NCBI GenBank assembly: GCA_004283105.1
Contig: SHLN01000069.1
Location: forward strand, 1 to 11,052
DNA: 11,052 nucleotides
Reading direction: 5' to 3'
From: Acidimicrobiia bacterium
Lineage (GTDB): Bacteria; Actinomycetota; Acidimicrobiia; Spongiisociales; SHLN01
Below, in pieces: positions 6,708 through 11,052 of the stretch (its first letter is position 1; every line of letters begins with the position of its first letter). The notes below the pieces were generated by a model. That model was not told the origin of the DNA and ran no database searches. It saw only the letters and a program-made list of their open reading frames with translations. A program made the translations under genes and the position numbers.

Positions 6708-8278
6708 CAGCGGCCACGCATGGCCCGGGCGAGCAGTCCCCATTTCCACGGAAGTGCGAGCCTCACCCGATCCCGGAACCCATGGGTCTCCGCCCACTGC
6801 TGAATGTCCGAGCCCGGGAGTTCATGTTGGACGATCCTCTCCACCGCGGCCACGACCGAGAGCCCTGCGAAATTGGCGGGCGGAAGCATGCCCCGATCGG
6901 TAGCCCAGGCCGGAATGCCTGCCGAAGTGGGTGCCAGGCTCCCGTGGCTGGCGCCGTTGACGGGGAGGGCGAGGAGATCGATGCGGGGGGCATGGGAGAG
7001 GCCGGCCACCCAGGAGACCAGCTCGTGGAGTGTCGAGGCCTGCTCGAGGAGCCGGCGCACTGAAGGCCACGAGTCCATCCGGAAGCCGAGAACATTGAAG
7101 GCGGGCCGGGCCGGGTCAACCGACCCGAGATACGGGTCGGTGTCGCACACAAGGACGAGACCGGCCTGGGAAGACCCGGGCAACCGCCATACCCTCCGCG
7201 CCAGATCGGCAGCCTCACGGCTGTGAAGCACCACCGCCGGTGCCGTGACATTGTCGATCACCTCGACGAGGTCGGCCAGCGGGCGATCGACCGGCAGCAG
7301 CGCCGGCCCGGTATGGGGCCGCTTCTCGAGGCCGGCGCTGCCGAACGAAGTCGCCCCGTCCCGGGTCGATTCGATGACCGCTCCACCCGCCCGGCCGACG
7401 GCCTCACGGACCGCAGGGATTGCCAGGTCGGACGTGCGGGCAGCGACTACGAAGTCGGCCTGCGCCAGCAATCCGGCGGCAACACCGTCCGAGGAGGGCT
7501 CCGCCAGGCGGACTCGATCGGCGAGGTGAGGGGGAAGGCTGCCGACGACGATGTCCCGGGTGGTCTCGGGACCGGTGGCCACATCCGGATGGATTACCGC
7601 GAGGATGGTGGACGCTCCGATCGGGGCGGCTTCCCCGGCTCGCTCGACGAGCGAGGCGAGGCCGGCCGGGTCCTCGTTCAGAGCGACGACGGCTACGAGG
7701 GCGGGCGAGTTGCCGGCAGGGGCCGGGTCTGGCAGGGCATTGAGCCGGTACCGGGGAGCGAGCGGGCCCGTCCGGAAGCCGTACGCCTCGGGGGGAGCAT
7801 CGCCGAGCAGGAAGTCGGCCGACGCAAGCGAACCGCTTGTCGTCCATAGATGCCGTCCGTGGGTCCGGAAGAGCGCCGGAGCGGCGGAGACGAGCCGGAT
7901 GTCGCGAATCGGACCGGCTCCCAGTGCCACGCCGCGGGGAATCGATTCGAGCCGCGGCTGGTGCCAGGCCCAATCCGCCGTGACCGAGGAGTCGTACACG
8001 ACGGCGTCGAACGGATCCTCGATATGGAGGCGAAGCATCGTTCGTGCCTGAATCTGTTCCGCGGTCTCGAGGGCACCTTCGATGAATACGGGCCGCTTCG
8101 GTGAGATGTGTACCGGCAGGCCGGCGTCCGTCACGAGGTCGGCGCCGTCACTCGAGAAGTCGGCGAAGACGGTGATGTCGATGGCGCCTCGTTCCGAAAC
8201 GATCCATTCGGCGTCGATCGGTCCCGGCGAAAGCTCTGAGCGACGAGGGATCTGGGATGTGACGTACGCGAGGCGCAT
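6704..8278 (-). CDS. Uncharacterised protein, possibly glycosyltransferase-like
   Basis: I do not recognise this 524-aa protein. It begins RLAYVTSQIPRRSE (2-15), with a Gly-Pro and Glu-rich follow-on (GPIDAEWIV, 19-27) reminiscent of the first strand and loop of a GT-B glycosyltransferase. A segment from about 193 (PALVAVVALNEDPAGLASLV) through DRVRLAEPSSDGVAAGLLAQADFVVAA (254-280) resembles the second Rossmann half. However, the usual acidic donor-site motif is missing. Residues about 345-524 form a further region with VLVCDTDPYLG (376-385) and a conserved-looking basic tail, LPWKWGLLARAMRGRW (509-524). No membrane segment is obvious. ATG 8278 follows an in-frame TGA eight codons upstream; an AGG nine bases before it is a weak ribosome site. 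It is coupled by GTGA to the next gene, a glycosyltransferase, so a role in the same glycan pathway is the best guess. Confidence 0.75.
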   Translation of the reverse strand: MRLAYVTSQIPRRSELSPGPIDAEWIVSERGAIDITVFADFSSDGADLVTDAGLPVHISPKRPVFIEGALETAEQIQARTMLRLHIEDPFDAVVYDSSVTADWAWHQPRLESIPRGVALGAGPIRDIRLVSAAPALFRTHGRHLWTTSGSLASADFLLGDAPPEAYGFRTGPLAPRYRLNALPDPAPAGNSPALVAVVALNEDPAGLASLVERAGEAAPIGASTILAVIHPDVATGPETTRDIVVGSLPPHLADRVRLAEPSSDGVAAGLLAQADFVVAARTSDLAIPAVREAVGRAGGAVIESTRDGATSFGSAGLEKRPHTGPALLPVDRPLADLVEVIDNVTAPAVVLHSREAADLARRVWRLPGSSQAGLVLVCDTDPYLGSVDPARPAFNVLGFRMDSWPSVRRLLEQASTLHELVSWVAGLSHAPRIDLLALPVNGASHGSLAPTSAGIPAWATDRGMLPPANFAGLSVVAAVERIVQHELPGSDIQQWAETHGFRDRVRLALPWKWGLLARAMRGRW

Positions 8279-8339
8279 TAGTAGCGGCCTAGTGCTCGAT
8301 CAATGATGGACGGGTCCTTTGTTCGGTTCCCATGGTACG

Positions 8340-8374
8340 TCCCTGGTTCCTGGTTGCTAGTTGCTGGTTGCTGG
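8340..8374. repeat. Five degenerate heptamer tandem repeats
   Basis: On the plus strand five 7-bp units run without gaps: TCCCTGG, TTCCTGG, TTGCTAG, TTGCTGG and TTGCTGG (minus-strand consensus CCAGCAA). The array lies between the start of gene 7 and the stop of the epimerase gene. Units get steadily more divergent leftwards, as expected of an ageing tandem array. It is directly followed by the palindrome CTGGCCAG (8371-8378). Confidence 0.8.
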
Positions 8375-8407
8375 CCAGAAGGGATGTGTACTGGTCGAAG
8401 AGGGGAA

Positions 8408-8449
8408 CACGAAGTCGAAGTCAACGTCGACGTCAACCTCAACGTCTAC
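8408..8449. repeat. Seven degenerate hexamer tandem repeats, overlapping the epimerase stop codon
   Basis: Seven consecutive 6-bp units are visible on the plus strand: CACGAA, GTCGAA, GTCAAC, GTCGAC, GTCAAC, CTCAAC and GTCTAC. The consensus is GTCRAC. The last unit, GTCTAC, supplies the TAG stop of the epimerase on the minus strand (8446-8448). Only 33 bases separate this array from the heptamer array to its left. The rest of the spacer 8279-8445 shows nothing else I can support. Confidence 0.8.
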
Positions 8450-9537
8450 CTCTGTCCCAGCAGGTCATCTATGGCAGCAACCGACCGTTCGGCGGCGTCG
8501 CCCTCACCGTACGGGCTGGGGATGGTGGCGAGGCGCTCGTGCAGGGCGGGCAGGTCGGCCAACCAGCCACCCACGACCCGGCCGATGTCGTGCCCCGGCA
8601 GGACGCGCTCGGCAAACGTGCCGAGCACCTCAGGCCGCTCCGTCGAGCGACGCACGACGAGTACCGGGCGCTTGAGGACGCTCACTTCTTCTTGCACCCC
8701 GCCCGAGTCGCTTACAAGTACTGCGCACTCGGCAGACAGGGCAAGGAATTCCTGAAAACCGACGGGTTCGACCACCTGGAGCCGGTCGAGCAGCTCGCCG
8801 AGGCCGAACGATTCAATACGGGCTCTCGTACGCGGATGCATCGGCAGGATGGTCGGGGTATCGAGCGCCGCCAGCTCCTCCAGGATGACCGAGAGCGTGT
8901 CCGGGTCGTCCACATTCTCCGGCCGGTGGAAGGTGGCGAGCAGAAACCCGGCGGGTGTGACGCCGTGCCGATCCAGGTACGGAGCGCGCTCGGTCGGGAG
9001 CAGGGTGTGGACGGCTTCGACCACGGTATTGCCGGTCACGGCGATGCGGTCGGCAGGGATGCCGGACTCGAGCAGATTGGCGCGGCTCACGTTGGTGGGG
9101 GCGCAGCACAGGTCGGAGAGAACATCGGTGACCACCCGGTTGTGCTCTTCGGGCATGGCCCGGTCGAACGATCGGAGCCCGGCCTCGATGTGGACGAGCG
9201 GGGTGTTCGTGGCGTTGGCGGCCAGCGCCGCCCCCACCGTCGTGTTCGTGTCGCCCTGAGCAACGACGGCCGCCGCCGGCTCATCAGTGAGATGTTCGCC
9301 GATTCGCCTGGTGGCCTCGCCGATCTGCGTTGCCCGGGTTTCGCCGCCGATGGCGAGTCGATGGGTGGGCTCGGCCAGTCCGAACGCGTCGAAGAACACT
9401 TTGGAAAGGCCTTCGTCGTAGTGCTGGCCGGTGTGGACCACCCTGGCGCGGTCGCCGAGCCGGCGAATAATGGGCGCCAGCTTGATGATCTCGGGTCGTG
9501 TGCCGAGCGCGACGACGATGCTGTGTGGGTCTGCCAT
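8446..9537 (-). CDS. wecB: UDP-N-acetylglucosamine 2-epimerase (non-hydrolysing)
   Basis: This cytoplasmic enzyme interconverts UDP-GlcNAc and UDP-ManNAc, supplying an activated sugar for surface polysaccharide. At 363 aa it matches the usual length. Family motifs are all present: GTRPEIIKLAPII (12-24), HTGQHYD (35-41), QGDTNTT with Asp96, HIEAGLRS with Glu118, MPEEHNR with Glu131, the VTGNTVVEAV segment (167-176), TFHRPENVDDP with His204, HPRTRARI (234-241), SDSGGVQEE (276-284) and STERPE (298-303). Asp96, Glu118, Glu131 and His204 line up with the catalytic residues known for the E. coli enzyme. Start ATG 9537 places the first beta strand (SIVVALGTRPE) immediately after the start, as in homologues. 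A longer frame to 9717 would run through the divergent gene. No Shine-Dalgarno is seen. It starts 28 bp from the divergent membrane GT2 gene, which may share its promoter region. Confidence 0.95.
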   Translation of the reverse strand: MADPHSIVVALGTRPEIIKLAPIIRRLGDRARVVHTGQHYDEGLSKVFFDAFGLAEPTHRLAIGGETRATQIGEATRRIGEHLTDEPAAAVVAQGDTNTTVGAALAANATNTPLVHIEAGLRSFDRAMPEEHNRVVTDVLSDLCCAPTNVSRANLLESGIPADRIAVTGNTVVEAVHTLLPTERAPYLDRHGVTPAGFLLATFHRPENVDDPDTLSVILEELAALDTPTILPMHPRTRARIESFGLGELLDRLQVVEPVGFQEFLALSAECAVLVSDSGGVQEEVSVLKRPVLVVRRSTERPEVLGTFAERVLPGHDIGRVVGGWLADLPALHERLATIPSPYGEGDAAERSVAAIDDLLGQR

Positions 9538-9550
9538 GAAATGGTCCGGG

Positions 9551-9556
9551 TAGCCT
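9551..9556 (+). promoter_or_regulatory. Candidate -10 element in the 28-bp divergent spacer
   Basis: TAGCCT fits TAnnnT and ends nine bases before ATG 9566, predicting a start of transcription at about 9563 and a nearly leaderless mRNA; no Shine-Dalgarno is present. On the minus strand the overlapping hexamer TACCCG (9552 down to 9547) also lies nine bases before the epimerase ATG, but its last base departs from the pattern. A two-way promoter is possible but unproven. CCGGG directly precedes the plus-strand hexamer, as at 3328-3332. Confidence 0.3.
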
Positions 9557-9565
9557 GCGGCTGCG

Positions 9566-10711
9566 ATGTTACGCATTCTCCTGCTCGTTTCACAGGCACT
9601 CGTTGTCGTCCTGGCCGGATACAACCTGGTAGTTGCCGCCTGGGGCCTGCGCGACCAGGCCGCCATCCGACGGGGGACGAGGCGGCGCCTGCTCAGGATC
9701 GTGATACCGGCCCACAACGAAGGGGCGGTGATCGGCCGGTTGCTGGCCGATCTCGCCGACCAGGACTATCCCGCTCAGCACGTCCGTGTCGTCGTGCTGG
9801 CGGATCGGTGCACCGACGACACAGTGGCTGCGGCCGGCAGTATCGAGGTGGTGGAACGTACCGATGGGGCCGATGGCAAAGGGGCGGCCCTTGCCTGGTA
9901 TCTGGAGCATTGGCCTCTGGCGATCGACGAGTCAATCGTCGTGCTCGATGCCGACAACCGGCTCGATGAGACATTCCTGACCGGCGTGGCGGATGCACTC
10001 GACAACGGCTTCGATGCCGCCCAGGCGTATGTTGACACCTCGAACCCGGACGCGTCCTGGTTGACGACCGCTTCGGCGCTGAGCTACTGGGCGAGCAATC
10101 GAATGGTCCAGCTGGCCCGCCACAACCTCGGCTGGGCTCCCGACCTCGGCGGCACAGGCACGGCCTTCGCTCCAACGGCATCGTGGGTGCTCGAGTACGA
10201 ATCGGGCGCCCTCACTGAAGACTCCGAACAGGTGGCGCGGCTCGTCCTCTCCGACCGCAGGATCGCCTGGTTGCACGGCGTGCGGGTCTACGACCAGAAA
10301 CCTGCCTCGATGGGCGTCGCGATGCGCCAGCGAGCTCGCTGGATGTCCGGGAAGCGATCGGTGGCGCGGACGTACCGCTCCAAGCTCCTCAGGGAGGCAG
10401 TGCGCAAGAGGTCGTGGGGTCCGGTGGACGTTGTGATCCGGCAAAGCCAGCCGGGCCGCTCCTTCATGGTGGGTGTTTCCGGAATCCTGGCCGTGGCGGC
10501 ATGGTTCTGGGACCAACTCTGGCCGTGGTGGGTGTGGGCGATCATCGTCATCGTTCAGATAGCCGCTCCGCTTCTCTTCCTGATGCGGGATCGGGTGCCC
10601 GGTCGCTATCTATGGCGCTACCCGCTCCTCGTGGTCTTCGGGCTGCTGTGGCTGCCGGTCCGGTTCATGAGTGCCCGGGTGCGCGGCTGGTACCACACCC
10701 CTCACGACTGA
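9566..10711 (+). CDS. Membrane glycosyltransferase, GT2 family with QxxRW motif
   Basis: A 381-aa inner-membrane enzyme with one N-terminal membrane helix (about 4-26), a cytoplasmic GT-A domain and two or three C-terminal helices (about 303-368). The catalytic set is complete: IVIPAHNE (45-52), VVVLADRCTDD with Asp80, the substrate-binding VVLDADN (125-131), DLGGTGTAFAP (193-203), the general-base motif TED (217-219) and QRARW (255-259). QxxRW with TED is the mark of processive-type GT2 enzymes such as cellulose, hyaluronan and poly-GlcNAc synthases, although single-transfer members also carry it. The short length argues against a full BcsA-like synthase. Neighbouring WecB suggests an N-acetylhexosamine donor, but that is inference. 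ATG 9566 begins the hydrophobic helix directly. The last 10 bp overlap the convergent gene. Confidence 0.92.
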   Translation: MLRILLLVSQALVVVLAGYNLVVAAWGLRDQAAIRRGTRRRLLRIVIPAHNEGAVIGRLLADLADQDYPAQHVRVVVLADRCTDDTVAAAGSIEVVERTDGADGKGAALAWYLEHWPLAIDESIVVLDADNRLDETFLTGVADALDNGFDAAQAYVDTSNPDASWLTTASALSYWASNRMVQLARHNLGWAPDLGGTGTAFAPTASWVLEYESGALTEDSEQVARLVLSDRRIAWLHGVRVYDQKPASMGVAMRQRARWMSGKRSVARTYRSKLLREAVRKRSWGPVDVVIRQSQPGRSFMVGVSGILAVAAWFWDQLWPWWVWAIIVIVQIAAPLLFLMRDRVPGRYLWRYPLLVVFGLLWLPVRFMSARVRGWYHTPHD

Positions 10712-11052
10712 AGGTGACGGCGCGACCCCGGTCCCCGGGCCACCCCGCCGGCGAGCCCTGCCCCGAACGACAGTTGCATGGTGGCGGTGACCGCCATCGT
10801 GCGGAGGCGGTGCAAGGGTCCGTCCCCGGCCCGAACTCCCACCCACAGGAGCACGAGCCCCCAGGCTGCCAGCAGGGCCAGCGACGGCCACCAGATGCCG
10901 GCGATGGTTCCGAGGGCGGCGGTCCCGAGCAATCCGAGGAGCAATCCGAGCGGAGCGAGGGGACGGAGGCTCGGGAGGGTCCGGTTCGCATAGAGCATGT
11001 CCGCCTTGCCCCAGCCGTATCGGAAGTACTGGCGAGCGACCGCCCGGAACGC
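10702..11052 (-). CDS. C-terminal end of an ExoA-like membrane GT2 glycosyltransferase (5' part outside window)
   Basis: The frame is open to the window edge and encodes the last 116 residues. It begins with ARQYFRYGWGKADML, close to the RQyfRYG-W-K motif that ends the GT-A domain in succinoglycan-type GT2 enzymes (ExoA). It continues with LRPLAPLGLLLGLLG and two hydrophobic segments (about residues 34-70), then a short basic tail ending HLQS. An ATG at 10998 exists inside the frame, but the motif-bearing codons upstream of it show that the gene begins beyond the window. Its stop (TGA, 10704-10702) lies inside the end of the convergent GT2 gene. It probably adds a sugar to a lipid-linked glycan at the membrane; donor and acceptor are unknown. 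Confidence 0.8.
   Translation of the reverse strand, partial: AFRAVARQYFRYGWGKADMLYANRTLPSLRPLAPLGLLLGLLGTAALGTIAGIWWPSLALLAAWGLVLLWVGVRAGDGPLHRLRTMAVTATMQLSFGAGLAGGVARGPGSRRHLQS

Noticed and set aside
5820..6803. Plus-strand open frame (327 codons) opposite gene 6
   Set aside because: The opposite strand encodes a well-conserved glycosyltransferase; this frame is low-complexity Gly/Arg/Asp and lacks any motif.
8371..8378. CTGGCCAG palindrome as a terminator stem
   Set aside because: It has no loop and no U-rich tail, so it is only a short palindrome at the edge of the heptamer array.
8340..8449. Repeat arrays as a CRISPR
   Set aside because: Units are 6-7 bp with no spacers between them, far too short for CRISPR repeats.
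9538..9717. Upstream start extending the epimerase by 60 residues
   Set aside because: The extension is Arg-rich, antisense to the membrane GT2 gene, and precedes the normal N-terminal beta strand of WecB proteins.
8332..9969. Long plus-strand open frame (545 codons) opposite the epimerase
   Set aside because: It is antisense to a gene carrying every WecB motif and then runs out of frame through the membrane GT2. Its translation is Arg/Gly-rich with no recognisable fold, as usual for GC-rich shadow frames.

Overview
The window is gene-dense, GC-rich DNA (roughly 65% by eye). Several genes start with GTG, reading frames are joined by ATGA/GTGA stop-start overlaps, and Shine-Dalgarno sequences are mostly weak or absent. 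This suggests an actinobacterium, possibly an uncultured lineage such as Acidimicrobiia. The taxonomy is inferred from style only. Almost every gene belongs to surface glycan (O-antigen-like or cell-wall polysaccharide) synthesis and export.

Layout, left to right: (1) the end of an unrecognised plus-strand gene (1-269), coupled by ATGA to (2) a 552-aa glycosyltransferase with a GT4 body and an N-terminal region resembling a degenerate GT2 (266-1924, +). (3) A 499-aa polytopic membrane protein resembling the DUF6020/GT-C-like group (1820-3319, -), whose tail overlaps gene 2 tail-to-tail by 105 bp. (4) and (5) An ABC-2 polysaccharide exporter, permease 3348-4193 and ATPase 4190-4921 (+, GTGA-coupled), divergent from gene 3 across 28 bp. 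(6) A 613-aa glycosyltransferase with a GT2-like N-terminus and a GT4 C-terminus (4866-6707, -), coupled by GTGA to the upstream (7) 524-aa uncharacterised, possibly glycosyltransferase-like protein (6704-8278, -). Upstream of gene 7 lies a 167-bp spacer with two arrays of degenerate short tandem repeats. (8) A non-hydrolysing UDP-GlcNAc 2-epimerase, WecB family (8446-9537, -). (9) A membrane GT2 with a QxxRW motif (9566-10711, +), divergent from gene 8, again across exactly 28 bp. (10) The C-terminal end of an ExoA-like membrane GT2 (10702 to the window edge, -).

Working model (inference): WecB supplies UDP-ManNAc; the soluble and membrane glycosyltransferases build a lipid-linked glycan on the cytoplasmic face; the Wzm/Wzt-type ABC transporter carries it across the membrane; the DUF6020-like protein may modify it on the outer face. 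The cluster switches strand often. All three convergent junctions overlap, and both divergent junctions are 28 bp with a shared CCGGG plus TAnnnT element, which fits leaderless transcription.

I found no tRNA, rRNA, CRISPR array, transposase or attachment site. The most unusual elements are the paired repeat arrays at 8340-8449, the uncharacterised gene 7, the two GT2-like/GT4 fusions and the matched divergent promoter spacers.
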